Shown here: one piece after another, positions 15,721 to 23,805 of the stretch
How the letters are laid out: every line of letters begins with the position of its first letter
Numbering within the stretch: the stretch's first letter is position 1
DNA from: RGIG7450 sp045633565
GTDB taxonomy: Bacteria; Bacillota; Clostridia; RUG12999
DNA: 46,607 bases
Assembly (NCBI GenBank): GCA_045633565.1
Contig: JAZQYO010000002.1
Span: 1-46,607, forward strand
Reading direction: 5' to 3'
Made by a program: the position numbers and the translations under genes
Notes under the pieces: model-generated
What the model saw: the letters and a program-made list of their open reading frames with translations, nothing else
The model's database searches: none
Told to the model about the DNA's origin: nothing

Positions 15721-15752
15721 CCGGGGGAGGGAATGCCCCTGCTCCCGACCGG
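15721..15752 (+). promoter_or_regulatory. GC-rich bulged hairpin between secreted-protein and permease genes
   Basis: CCGG (15721-15724), GGGAG (15725-15729) and GG (15730-15731) pair with CC (15738-15739), CTCCC (15742-15746) and CCGG (15749-15752), with TG and GA bulges on the 3' side and an AATGCC loop. Outer TTGCCG/CGGCAA arms (15691-15696 and 15753-15758) could close the whole element. No T-run follows, so it is not an ordinary terminator. It may be a processing or stability element, or a protein-bound attenuator. Confidence 0.5.
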
Positions 15753-15788
15753 CAGCCTTCTTCGGCAAATATAACTTAGGAGGCAAAC

Positions 15789-16691
15789 ATGAAGTTTTTT
15801 AAACAAGTCAAACAAAACGCACCATTGCTTTTGATGGCAATGCCGGGCATCGTATATTTAATAATGTTCTCATACATTCCGATGTTTGGTCTACTCGTTG
15901 CGTTCAAGAATTTTAACTTTGCACAGGGTATCATAGGTTCACCTTGGGCAGGACTTAACAACTTTAAGTTTCTTATTATGTCCGGGGATGCGTTCACTAT
16001 CTTAAGAAACACTATTCTTTACGCTTTATTCAGTCTTATTGTTGTTAAAATTATCGAGATTTTCCTTGCTATTTTATATGATAGTTTATCAAAAAGCAAA
16101 CTCAATAAATTTAACCAGACTGTATCAATCCTTCCGCACTTTTTATCATGGGTTGTAATTGCATACTTTGCACAGGCACTCCTTGATGCGGATAAGGGTA
16201 TTTTTAACCAGATTTTAGGTACAAAAATCCAGTGGTATTCTGAGCCTAAATATTGGCCGGTTATTCTTATGTCTTTCCAGATCTGGAAAACAATTGGTTA
16301 TGGTAGTATTATTTACTATTCCAATATCCGTGGTATTGACTCGGAACTTTATGAAGCTGCAAGAATTGACGGTGCTACATGGTGGCAGCAGGTTAAGTAT
16401 ATAACCATTCCGCTTCTTACATCAATCATTGTTATTATGTTTATCATGGGTATCGGTGGTATCCTGCATAATGACTTTGGTCTGTTCTATAACCTTCCGA
16501 AAAACTCCGGTGCTCTTTATTCTGTTACTCAGACACTTGATACATACATTTATAACGGCATTACTCTTGCGGGAGGTTCGCTTGGTATGTCTTCGGCAGC
16601 AAGCTTCTTCCAGTCTACAGTTGGCTTTATTCTTGTTATTACAGCCAACTCGATTATCAAAAAAGTTTCGCCGGAAAATGCAATGTTTTAA
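15789..16691 (+). CDS. Sugar ABC transporter permease (LplB/YteP type)
   Basis: This is one of two membrane subunits of a CUT1-type oligosaccharide importer. It has about six transmembrane segments and the cytoplasmic EAA loop that docks the ATPase (E-A-A-R-I-D-G-A-T-W-W-Q-Q, followed by I-T-I-P-L-L). The start M-P-G-I-V-Y-L-I-M-F-S-Y-I-P-M-F-G-L is typical of the LplB/YteP group, whose members import uronate- or rhamnogalacturonan-derived oligosaccharides. The start is ATG 15789 with TTAGGAGG upstream, after the GC-rich hairpin. It lies 18 bp before the second permease. No substrate-binding protein or ATPase is in the window; an MsmX-like shared ATPase is the usual solution in Gram-positives. 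Confidence 0.9.
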   Translation: MKFFKQVKQNAPLLLMAMPGIVYLIMFSYIPMFGLLVAFKNFNFAQGIIGSPWAGLNNFKFLIMSGDAFTILRNTILYALFSLIVVKIIEIFLAILYDSLSKSKLNKFNQTVSILPHFLSWVVIAYFAQALLDADKGIFNQILGTKIQWYSEPKYWPVILMSFQIWKTIGYGSIIYYSNIRGIDSELYEAARIDGATWWQQVKYITIPLLTSIIVIMFIMGIGGILHNDFGLFYNLPKNSGALYSVTQTLDTYIYNGITLAGGSLGMSSAASFFQSTVGFILVITANSIIKKVSPENAMF

Positions 16692-16709
16692 TAAGGAGGA
16701 TTGGAAAAG

Positions 16710-17657
16710 ATGCAAGTTTCTACTACAGTTAATACTAAAAAGAAAAAGCAAAAGGATCTTACTGTAGACATTCCGATAGTTGTTAAAATTCTTGCTTTTA
16801 TTTTTACAACCGGTCTGTCAGTCCTCTGTATTGTTCCTATGTGGCTTACTTTATCGATTTCTTTTACAGATGAATTTTCACTGGCAAAAGACGGCTACGG
16901 TTTTATTCCGAAAGTATTCAGTGTAAAATCGTATGAATATATTCTTGAAAATGGTAGTGTAGTTTGGCAGGCTTATGGTGTAACAATTCTTATCACTATT
17001 GTTGGTACAATTATAACGCTTGCGATTACATGCATGCTTGCGTATACACTTTCAAGAAGATCTTTCCCCTGGGGTTATAAATTAAGCTTCTTTGTTTATT
17101 TTACAACACTGTTCTCTGGCGGTATGGTTTCATCCTATATCGTTAATACAACAATGTATAATCTTCGTGATAATCCGCTTATACTTGTTGTTGCCGGAGC
17201 AGTTGGTGCAATGAACGTTCTTATTGTTAGAACTTACATGAGAACGTCTATTCCTGACTCGGTTATTGAGTCTGCTAAGATAGACGGTGCAGGCGAATTC
17301 CGTTGTTTTGCACAAATTGTTCTTCCGATGGCAGTTCCTGTTCTTGCAACAATCGGTCTGTTTAGAGCGGTTGGTTTGTGGAATGACTGGAATACATCAT
17401 ATCTCTATCTTCCTACAAATGATGCGTGGGCTCCTATCCAGCTCGTTCTAAAAAAGATTGAGAAAAATATTGAATATCTTGCTGCCAACTCACACCTTTT
17501 ATCAGCTGAAGAAGCTAAAAAACTTGAAGAAGAACTTCCTTCCGACGGTTTCAGAATGGCGCTTACAATGATGGTTGCTATGCCTATCGTTATAGCGTAC
17601 CCCTTCTTCCAGAAATACTTTGTAAAAGGTATTACAGTTGGTGCTGTTAAAGGTTAA
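16710..17657 (+). CDS. Sugar ABC transporter permease (LplC/YtcP type)
   Basis: This is the second membrane subunit of the CUT1 importer. It has about six transmembrane segments and an EAA loop (V-I-E-S-A-K-I-D-G-A-G-E-F-R-C-F, then I-V-L-P-M-A-V-P). The N-terminal I-V-P-M-W-L-T-L-S-I-S-F-T and C-terminal F-F-Q-K-Y-F-V-K-G-I-T-V-G-A-V-K-G are the standard ends of LplC/YtcP proteins. TTG 16701 lies too close to the AAGGAGG site; ATG 16710, 10 bases after it, is the better start. A short charged insert (A-E-E-A-K-K-L-E-E-E-L) lies before the last segment, as in aldouronate/rhamnogalacturonan transporters. The gene ends the surface cluster and is followed by a terminator. Confidence 0.9.
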   Translation: MQVSTTVNTKKKKQKDLTVDIPIVVKILAFIFTTGLSVLCIVPMWLTLSISFTDEFSLAKDGYGFIPKVFSVKSYEYILENGSVVWQAYGVTILITIVGTIITLAITCMLAYTLSRRSFPWGYKLSFFVYFTTLFSGGMVSSYIVNTTMYNLRDNPLILVVAGAVGAMNVLIVRTYMRTSIPDSVIESAKIDGAGEFRCFAQIVLPMAVPVLATIGLFRAVGLWNDWNTSYLYLPTNDAWAPIQLVLKKIEKNIEYLAANSHLLSAEEAKKLEEELPSDGFRMALTMMVAMPIVIAYPFFQKYFVKGITVGAVKG

Positions 17658-17666
17658 TGAAAATTT

Positions 17667-17697
17667 AAAGCCATCCTTTAAGGATGGCTTTTTTTTA
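17667..17697. terminator. Bidirectional Rho-independent terminator
   Basis: AAAGCCATCC (17667-17676) pairs with GGATGGCTTT (17682-17691) around TTTAA, and a T-run follows. It ends the permease transcript (+) and overlaps the last codons and stop of the convergent site-2 protease gene (17678). Confidence 0.85.
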
Positions 17698-18490
17698 TAT
17701 TTTTTAAATTATATTCATTACTCTTTAAGGAAAGATTGTATAAATAATAGGGAGTGACGAGGGATGTTATTTCACCTGATTTATTTTTTACTGCTCCAAC
17801 GGAGTTTACGGGTAACTTTCCTGCAGCTTCAAGCAGGGGAGTTGAGTCATCAATTAAAAAGATACTTCCTTTTTCAAAAGAGTTATGCTCGGCGGATGTG
17901 ATTTCAACTACGGGGTTATTTGTCCTGTCAGCTGAAAAAAAGATAAAAAGACCCATATAAATCAGGCTGATATTAAAAGAAGATATATATAAAATTAAAA
18001 TTCCCGCAAAAGTTATTATAAAACCAAATAATCTTCCGGTAAGCTTCATAATAATTTGCACTTTTTTTCTTGAGACCAATCCTGAAAGTAAACAATATAC
18101 TATATTACCACCATCAAGTGGATAAGCCGGGATCAGATTAATAAGTGCAACAGAAAGGTTTGTGATGGCAAGAATTTTCAGATTGAATAATATGGCAATA
18201 AATGCAGTAAAAAGACTTATTGCTGGACCGCCGGCCGAAATTATAAGAAGCCTTCGTGGATTTGGAGTTTTACCGGGAAAATTAATTTCAACCCCAAAAC
18301 CGTGCAGAGAAAAATTTTCAGCTTTTGCACCACATAAAAGTGCTGCCATTATATGACCAAGTTCATGCATTAAAATTGAAAAAACAAGAATATAGATGTT
18401 TATTCCGCCAATAACTATTGCAAATGCAGCAGCAATAAGCAGTGAAAGCTCTACTATTATATTTTTATGTAATCTTATCAAATTTGTCAT
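17678..18490 (-). CDS. Site-2 protease family protein, SpoIVFB-like
   Basis: This is an intramembrane metalloprotease of the M50 family. The zinc motif is H42-E43-x2-H46 (MHELGHIMAA) in a transmembrane helix, and the third ligand lies in L-I-P-A-Y-P-L-D-G-G (D126). Several membrane helices surround them. The last ~60 residues form a soluble, CBS-like tail (F-L-I-D-D-S-T-P-L-L-E-A-A). Length (270) and start (an N-terminal membrane helix before the HExxH helix) match SpoIVFB, which cleaves pro-sigmaK in the mother cell during sporulation. The start overlaps the upstream small gene by 4 bases (ATGA), so the two are translationally coupled, as spoIVFA-spoIVFB are. The substrate is inferred and not shown. 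Confidence 0.82.
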   Translation of the reverse strand: MTNLIRLHKNIIVELSLLIAAAFAIVIGGINIYILVFSILMHELGHIMAALLCGAKAENFSLHGFGVEINFPGKTPNPRRLLIISAGGPAISLFTAFIAILFNLKILAITNLSVALINLIPAYPLDGGNIVYCLLSGLVSRKKVQIIMKLTGRLFGFIITFAGILILYISSFNISLIYMGLFIFFSADRTNNPVVEITSAEHNSFEKGSIFLIDDSTPLLEAAGKLPVNSVGAVKNKSGEITSLVTPYYLYNLSLKSNEYNLKNIKKSHP

Positions 18491-18744
18491 GGCTTTTTAA
18501 CATCAGCCCCAGCAGGAAGTACCGCATCTTCCTTAAACTGTGCAATTATTTCGGGTAAATTAACTGTGGTTGAAAGAATTTGCTCGGCATAATCACGAGG
18601 TGTTTTTCCGTTTGGAAGTGATGCATCTTTAAACATCATAAAACAACAAATAATTACAATACATAAAATAATTTGAATGTATATTTTACCATTTTCTGCC
18701 GGCTTTTTCTGGCGAGCTCTGTTTCTTGATGCCCTGCCTGACAT
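18487..18744 (-). CDS. Small single-pass membrane protein coupled to the site-2 protease
   Basis: The 85-residue protein has a basic N-terminus (MSGRASRNRARQKK), one transmembrane helix (about 24-40, IYIQIILCIVIICCFMMF) and a short exterior tail with Y-A-E-Q-I-L-S-T-T-V and a proline near the end. It occupies the position of spoIVFA, whose product holds and inhibits SpoIVFB, but lacks any LytM/M23 domain. Overlap by 4 bases with the protease points to a partner or regulator. I recognise no named family; 'reduced SpoIVFA analogue' is inference. Confidence 0.65.
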   Translation of the reverse strand: MSGRASRNRARQKKPAENGKIYIQIILCIVIICCFMMFKDASLPNGKTPRDYAEQILSTTVNLPEIIAQFKEDAVLPAGADVKKP

Positions 18745-18795
18745 TACAAAACCTCTTTTCCTTTTTTATACAAATATATTATAATTCTGCTAAAA

Positions 18796-18829
18796 ATATG
18801 AAAAAGACGGGGGATTAGCCCGTCTTTTT
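18796..18829 (-). terminator. Rho-independent terminator after rapZ
   Basis: AAAAAGACGGG (18801-18811) and CCCGTCTTTTT (18819-18829) form an 11-bp stem around GGATTAG. On the minus strand a T-run follows. It overlaps the rapZ stop codon. Confidence 0.85.
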
Positions 18830-19688
18830 AATTTGGTTTTGTATAGTCTCTGTGATTTTTAATAACTCTATAATTTTTATCTGATAAAAATTTTGCAACA
18901 GATTCAGCTATCGCTACGCTGCGATGTTTTCCGCCGGTACATCCAATTGCAATAATAAGCTGATTTTTTCCTTCTTCAATATAGTGTCCCATTAGAAAAT
19001 CAAGCATATCATTCAGTTTGTCAATGAAAATTTCTGTCTGAGGAAAAGAAAATACATAGTCGGACACCTCAGGGTCAAGACCTGTTTTTTCACGTAACTC
19101 ATCAAAATAATAGGGGTTGGGGAGAAAACGAACGTCAAAAACAAGGTCAACATCAATTGGCAGACCATGTTTGAACCCGAAGGACATAACTTCAATAACA
19201 ATGCCTTTATATGATGAGTTATCAGTACATATTTTAGCAAGTTCGTCCTTGAATTCAGCAGGACTAAGTCTTGAAGTGTCAATAATAAACCGGGCGCGGT
19301 TACGTACATTTGATAAAATTTCACGTTCTTTAGTTATACTGTCAAGGAGTTCGCCACCTGTGGACAGAGGGTGATTGCGCCTGTTTTGTTTATAACGTTT
19401 AACAAGAGCTGAATCACTTGCATCGAGGAACATAATGTCGTATTTTATATTATTTTTTGTCAGCTCATCAAGTGAATCAAAAAGTTGACCGAACATATCG
19501 CCACTTCTGAGGTCGATTACAAGAGCAATTTTATCAATTTTTCCTCCAGATGATGTGAGCACACGTGCAAACGCAGTGAGTAGTGCAGGGGGCATATTGT
19601 CAACACAGTAATAACCCATGTCTTCAAGAGCGCGGACAGCACTACTTTTACCGGCTCCTGACATGCCTGTTATAATTAAAAAATCCAT
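18828..19688 (-). CDS. rapZ: RNase adapter / nucleotide-binding protein RapZ
   Basis: The protein binds nucleotide through an N-terminal P-loop, G8-x4-G13-K14-S15 (GMSGAGKSSAVRALED), followed by a short Walker-B region (V-I-D-L-R-S-G) and the family's conserved C-terminal half with C-T-G-G-K-H-R-S-V. In E. coli RapZ presents small RNAs to RNase E; in Gram-positives (YvcJ) it binds GTP/ATP and links to competence and cell-wall control. The start is ATG 19688, 7 bases after AGGAGG; an ATG-like start at 19706 lies inside the murB end and is not used. It lies 4 bp from murB and is the last gene of the hprK-ROK-murB-rapZ operon. The usual downstream neighbours yvcK and whiA are absent here. Confidence 0.93.
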   Translation of the reverse strand: MDFLIITGMSGAGKSSAVRALEDMGYYCVDNMPPALLTAFARVLTSSGGKIDKIALVIDLRSGDMFGQLFDSLDELTKNNIKYDIMFLDASDSALVKRYKQNRRNHPLSTGGELLDSITKEREILSNVRNRARFIIDTSRLSPAEFKDELAKICTDNSSYKGIVIEVMSFGFKHGLPIDVDLVFDVRFLPNPYYFDELREKTGLDPEVSDYVFSFPQTEIFIDKLNDMLDFLMGHYIEEGKNQLIIAIGCTGGKHRSVAIAESVAKFLSDKNYRVIKNHRDYTKPN

Positions 19689-19692
19689 AATT

Positions 19693-20586
19693 TTACCTCC
19701 TGCCAATAACCTTAATTTCTTCCTGAAGTTTAACCCCGTAACGTATGTATACGGAGGTCTTTATATATTTAATAAGTTCTGTAACATCACTGGCAGTTGC
19801 TCCGCCTTTGTTGATTATAAAACCGCAATGTTTTTCACTGACCTGTGCTCCTCCAATTGAAAAACCACGAAGACCTGAGTCTTCAATAAGCTTTCCTGCA
19901 AAATAGCCTTCCGGTCTTTTAAAAGCACTTCCGGCACTTGGGAATTCAAGTGGTTGTTTTAACTTTCTGCGGGAATTCAGGTCGAAAATTTTTGCAGTGA
20001 TTTCTTCGCGGTCACCCGGCGTAAGCAAGAAAGATGCACCAAGGATTATATCGCCGTTTGACTGAAAAATGCTTGAACGATAACCGAAAAAACAAAGGTC
20101 AGGAGTTAAATCTATAATCTGACCATTACGGAGCACTCGAACAAATTCTACGATATTTTTAATTTCTCCGTCATAAGCTCCGGCATTCATAAAAATTCCG
20201 CCACCAACAGTTCCGGGAATACCTGCCGCAAATTCAAGGCCTGAAAGAGAACTTTTTGTAGCCTCTGAGGCAAGAGCCGAAAGCTTAACGCCGGCATCAG
20301 AATAAATACTATTACCAGAAATGTTAATACCGGTAAGCTTTTCGGTTGAAATAACTGCTCCTTCAATTCCTTTGTCGGAAACAAGAAGATTTGAACCATT
20401 TCCGATCACAATAAAGGGAAGAGACTCTTTTTTTAATCGTTCTATTATATCTTTTAGTTGGTTTTTTGTTTCCGGACAAACATAAAAATCTGCTGTTCCA
20501 CCAATTTTAAATGTTGTATGTTTTGACATCGGTTCATTTACATGAATATTTTTTTCGTTTGTCAGGGTTTTTAAAATGTCAATCAT
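19693..20586 (-). CDS. murB: UDP-N-acetylenolpyruvoylglucosamine reductase MurB
   Basis: MurB reduces the enolpyruvyl group of UDP-GlcNAc-enolpyruvate with NADPH and FAD, completing UDP-MurNAc for peptidoglycan. FAD-binding motifs are all visible: T-F-K-I-G-G-T-A-D, V-I-G-N-G-S-N-L-L-V-S-D-K-G and A-A-G-I-P-G-T-V-G-G-G-I-F-M-N-A-G-A-Y-D-G. The catalytic segment is F-P-S-A-G-S-A-F-K-R-P and the distal S-E-K-H-C-G-F-I-I-N-K-G-G-A-T-A. At 297 residues, with the G-x-Y-F-A-G-K-L-I-E end segment, it is the type II form common in Firmicutes. Its ATG overlaps the ROK stop by one base, indicating translational coupling. Confidence 0.96.
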   Translation of the reverse strand: MIDILKTLTNEKNIHVNEPMSKHTTFKIGGTADFYVCPETKNQLKDIIERLKKESLPFIVIGNGSNLLVSDKGIEGAVISTEKLTGINISGNSIYSDAGVKLSALASEATKSSLSGLEFAAGIPGTVGGGIFMNAGAYDGEIKNIVEFVRVLRNGQIIDLTPDLCFFGYRSSIFQSNGDIILGASFLLTPGDREEITAKIFDLNSRRKLKQPLEFPSAGSAFKRPEGYFAGKLIEDSGLRGFSIGGAQVSEKHCGFIINKGGATASDVTELIKYIKTSVYIRYGVKLQEEIKVIGRR

Positions 20587-21539
20587 TAAACTACTCCATT
20601 GGACTTGCCCAGCATGGATGCACCGATAATACCCGCATCGTTACCAAGCGAAGCGATTTTAATTTCTGCCATTTCGGCAATGTTTGCACCGTAAGATTCT
20701 TTTCTGCAATACTCTATAATCGGATTTAAAAGATAATCGCCTTCTTTGCAGATTGCGCCTCCGATTACTATCATTTCGGGCTGAAAAATATTTATAATAT
20801 TTGTAATACCTGCAGAAACATGGTTTATATATGTTTCAACAACTTTTAAAGCTGTTTTATCGCCTTGTTTTGCTGCATCAAAAGCGGTTTTTCCGTTTAT
20901 ATCACCGGAAACAAGCGCAATTTCATGCATAAGGGATTTTTTGTCACTTTCCATGGCAGCTTTTGTTTGCCTTATAAGCGCAGTAACAGATGCATAAGAT
21001 TCCCAACATCCATATCTGCCACAACCGCATTTTTCACCGTTTTCGTTTATTGTTATATGTCCAAGTTCACCGGCAACTCCATTAAATCCGGAATAAATTT
21101 TTCCGTTTATAATAATTCCGCCACCAATACCCGTACCCAAAGTTACAGCTATAAAACATTCCATTTGTCTGCCAATACTTGAATATTCAGCAAATGCTGC
21201 AACATTTGCATCATTATTTAAAAATACAGGAACATTTATATATTTGTGAACTTCAGAAACTACAGGTGCACCGGCAAGATTTATGTTACTGCAACGGATA
21301 ACTTTGCCTTGTGATGGGTTGCATGCACCGGGAATGCCAAAACCAACGCTTGATATCCTGTCTTTAAAAACGCCGCTTTTTTTAATTAAATTATCAATAA
21401 GCAATCCCATATCATTGACAATTTCGTGCATTTCACGTTTAGCACCTGTCGGTATGGTTTCTTTGTAAATAATTTTACCGGAATTATCTACAATACCGGC
21501 TTTTATCGACATTCCGCCGACATCAACACCAATGTTCAT
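20586..21539 (-). CDS. ROK-family sugar kinase (glucokinase-type)
   Basis: This is a 317-residue cytosolic kinase. The N-terminal ATP-binding motif is G-V-D-V-G-G-M-S-I-K-A-G. The substrate and phosphate region is V-T-L-G-T-G-I-G-G-G-I-I-I-N-G-K-I-Y-S-G, with the catalytic Asp of the N-N-D-A-N segment upstream. Zinc ligands are in C-G-C-G-R-Y-G-C-W-E-S-Y, the ROK signature. These features suit glucokinase, which makes glucose-6-phosphate, but ROK kinases for mannose, allose or N-acetyl sugars look alike, so I give no gene symbol. There is no HTH, so it is not a ROK repressor. It sits between hprK and murB, linking catabolite control (HPr-Ser46-P), glycolytic entry and the cell wall. Confidence 0.9.
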   Translation of the reverse strand: MNIGVDVGGMSIKAGIVDNSGKIIYKETIPTGAKREMHEIVNDMGLLIDNLIKKSGVFKDRISSVGFGIPGACNPSQGKVIRCSNINLAGAPVVSEVHKYINVPVFLNNDANVAAFAEYSSIGRQMECFIAVTLGTGIGGGIIINGKIYSGFNGVAGELGHITINENGEKCGCGRYGCWESYASVTALIRQTKAAMESDKKSLMHEIALVSGDINGKTAFDAAKQGDKTALKVVETYINHVSAGITNIINIFQPEMIVIGGAICKEGDYLLNPIIEYCRKESYGANIAEMAEIKIASLGNDAGIIGASMLGKSNGVV

Positions 21540-21554
21540 TTATTTTCTCCTGAG

Positions 21555-22487
21555 TTAAAATTTCTGCTTTTCAAGTGCATTGTCCATAAGTCGTTCGTTC
21601 AGCTCACGTGCAGCATTAAAGCCCATGCGTTTCTGACGATTGTTCATTGCAGCAACTTCAACAATAACTGCAAGGTTTCGACCCTGGCGGACCGGAATGG
21701 TAATGGAAGGAATGTTAATTCCCATTATTTCAACTGTTGTATCTTCAAGTCCCAGACGGTCATAACTGTAGTCCTGACGCCATGGTTCAAGATTTAATAC
21801 GAGGTCAATTTTTTCGCTGTCTTTTACGGCACCCATACCAAAAATATTTCGTACATTAACTATGCCTATTCCACGAAGTTCAATAAAATGACGAATCATA
21901 TCGGGAGAGGAGCCAACGAGTGTTTTATTGGACACTTTTTTTATTTCAACTGCATCATCAGCAACAAGACGGTGACCACGTTTTAACAGCTCAATAGCAG
22001 TTTCACTTTTACCAACACCACTTTCGCCTAAAAGAAGTATACCTTCACCGTAAACCTCAACAAGTACGCCGTGGCGAGTAATACGTTCAGCTAAAAGAAC
22101 GTTAAGGTTTGTTATAATATCGCTCATAAAACGGCTTGTATGTTCAGCTGTTTTAAAAATGGGAACATTATATTTTTCAGCTGACTCAAGCATTTCCGGG
22201 AACGGATCCTGATTTCTTGTTAAAACAGCAGCAGGAAATCTTTTTGAGAACAGCAAATCAATTTTCTCTTTGCGCTCGGCGTTGGAAAGCTGAGACAAAT
22301 ATGTCATTTCAACTTTACCGATAATCTGAATACGGTCAGCTGAAAAATAATCATAAAATCCTGCAAGTTGCATGCCGGGACGGTTAATATCGGCACATTC
22401 AAGTTTTATGTTATCCATTTCATCGGTATAATAAACCTTTTCGAGTTTATGACTTGAAACTATTTTGGAAAGTTCAACAGAAAACAT
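21555..22487 (-). CDS. hprK: HPr kinase/phosphorylase HprK
   Basis: HprK phosphorylates and dephosphorylates HPr on Ser46 to set carbon catabolite repression. The Walker A motif is G154-E-S-G-V-G-K-S161. H139 lies just before it (T-R-H-G-V-L-V-E-V-Y-G), followed by R-L-V-A-D-D-A-V-E-I and the second signature R-G-I-G-I-V-N-V-R-N-I-F-G. Length (310) is typical. ATG 22487 is preceded by GAGGAGG. The gene leads the minus-strand operon hprK-ROK kinase-murB-rapZ; a weak -35 with TATAAT lies about 40 bp upstream on that strand. The N-terminal domain is the usual MurF-like fold. Confidence 0.96.
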   Translation of the reverse strand: MFSVELSKIVSSHKLEKVYYTDEMDNIKLECADINRPGMQLAGFYDYFSADRIQIIGKVEMTYLSQLSNAERKEKIDLLFSKRFPAAVLTRNQDPFPEMLESAEKYNVPIFKTAEHTSRFMSDIITNLNVLLAERITRHGVLVEVYGEGILLLGESGVGKSETAIELLKRGHRLVADDAVEIKKVSNKTLVGSSPDMIRHFIELRGIGIVNVRNIFGMGAVKDSEKIDLVLNLEPWRQDYSYDRLGLEDTTVEIMGINIPSITIPVRQGRNLAVIVEVAAMNNRQKRMGFNAARELNERLMDNALEKQKF

Positions 22488-22588
22488 ATCTTTACCTCCT
22501 CAAATTACTCCAAATATATTATATAATGTAATTGAAAAAAAGTAAATATATTTTTCTTATGTTTTTTTATATTTTTACAGTTTTTTTC

Positions 22589-22617
22589 TTGAAAAAAATG
22601 CTGTCAGATGATAGAAT
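22589..22617 (+). promoter_or_regulatory. Promoter of tgt
   Basis: TTGAAA (22589-22594), a 17-base spacer and TAGAAT (22612-22617), 46 bp before the tgt start. Confidence 0.65.
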
Positions 22618-22662
22618 ATAAATGGATAATTATATAACTTGATCTATTAGGAGAAATCAAAT

Positions 22663-23793
22663 ATGTTTAAATTACTCACAAAAGAGAACAGAGCCCGGCG
22701 GGGAGAGTTTAAAACAGTTCACGGAACAGTTCAGACGCCTGTATTTATGAATGTTGGTACATCGGCAACTGTCAAAGGCGGTATTTCATCATTTGACCTA
22801 AAAGATGTCAAATGTCAGGTTGAACTTTCAAACACTTACCATCTGCATGTTCGCCCGGGAGATAAGGTTATAAAAGAGCTTGGCGGTCTGCATAAATTTA
22901 TGAATTGGGATAGACCTATTTTAACCGACAGTGGTGGATTTCAGGTGTTTTCGCTTTCTACTCTTCGGAAAATCAAAGAGGAAGGCGTGTACTTTTCATC
23001 TCATGTAGACGGAGCAAAAATATTTATGGGACCTGAAGAAAGTATGCAGATTCAGTCTAACCTTGCTTCAACAATTGCAATGGCATTTGATGAATGTGTT
23101 GAAAACCCGTCCACTTACGAATATGTAAAGGATTCTTCAGAGCGAACTACAAGATGGCTTGAAAGATGTAAAATTCATCTTGATAAGCTTAATAAAGAGG
23201 ATGGGACAATAAATAAAAATCAGCTTCTTTTTGGCATAAATCAGGGCGGTGTATATAAAGACCTCAGGATTAATCACATGAAAGAAATTGCAAAACTTGA
23301 TTTGCCCGGATATGCTATCGGCGGTCTTGCAGTTGGTGAAACTGCGGATGTAATGTATGACATTATAGATGCTGTTGAACCTTTTATGCCGGATGACAGA
23401 CCCAGATATCTCATGGGTGTCGGAACACCGGTTAATATTGTTGAAGCGGTTGCAAGAGGCGTTGACTTTTTTGACTGTGTAATGCCAAGCAGAAATGCAC
23501 GTCACGGCTCGATTTTTACAAATAAAGGATATATGCATATTATGAATCAAAAATATGCGACCGACCCAAACCCCATAGACCCCGACTGCGGATGCCCGAC
23601 GTGCAGAAATTTTTCAAGAGGATATATCAGACATCTTTTAAAAGCTGGAGAAAGCCTTGGAATGAGACTTTGTGTCCTACACAATCTCTGGTTTTATAAT
23701 TCTCTTATGGAAGATATCAGACTTGCAATAGAGGAAAACAGATTTGAAGCTTTCCGCAGGCATGTCAACGAAACTTATTTAAAACACATTTAA
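22663..23793 (+). CDS. tgt: tRNA-guanine transglycosylase Tgt
   Basis: Tgt exchanges guanine-34 for preQ1 in the GUN anticodons of tRNA-Asp, -Asn, -His and -Tyr, a step in queuosine formation. The base-binding motif D-S-G-G-F-Q-V-F-S-L carries the catalytic Asp and is followed by F-S-S-H-V-D-G-A-K. The Asp nucleophile segment D-C-V-M-P-S-R-N-A-R-H-G lies later. The zinc ligands are in C-G-C-P-T-C-R-N-F-S-R-G-Y-I-R-H-L and the downstream L-H-N-L. It has 376 residues, the normal size. The start is ATG 22663 with TTAGGAG upstream. It begins a plus-strand run with addB (12 bp later) and addA. Confidence 0.97.
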   Translation: MFKLLTKENRARRGEFKTVHGTVQTPVFMNVGTSATVKGGISSFDLKDVKCQVELSNTYHLHVRPGDKVIKELGGLHKFMNWDRPILTDSGGFQVFSLSTLRKIKEEGVYFSSHVDGAKIFMGPEESMQIQSNLASTIAMAFDECVENPSTYEYVKDSSERTTRWLERCKIHLDKLNKEDGTINKNQLLFGINQGGVYKDLRINHMKEIAKLDLPGYAIGGLAVGETADVMYDIIDAVEPFMPDDRPRYLMGVGTPVNIVEAVARGVDFFDCVMPSRNARHGSIFTNKGYMHIMNQKYATDPNPIDPDCGCPTCRNFSRGYIRHLLKAGESLGMRLCVLHNLWFYNSLMEDIRLAIEENRFEAFRRHVNETYLKHI

Positions 23794-23805
23794 GGTGGTG
23801 AAAAC

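Noticed and set aside
15721..15760. Hairpin before the permeases as terminator
   Set aside because: No T-run follows on the plus strand; entered as a structural element instead.
16422..16767. Frames opposite and alongside the permease genes
   Set aside because: They are in other frames of two clear permease genes and have no own ribosome site or family match.
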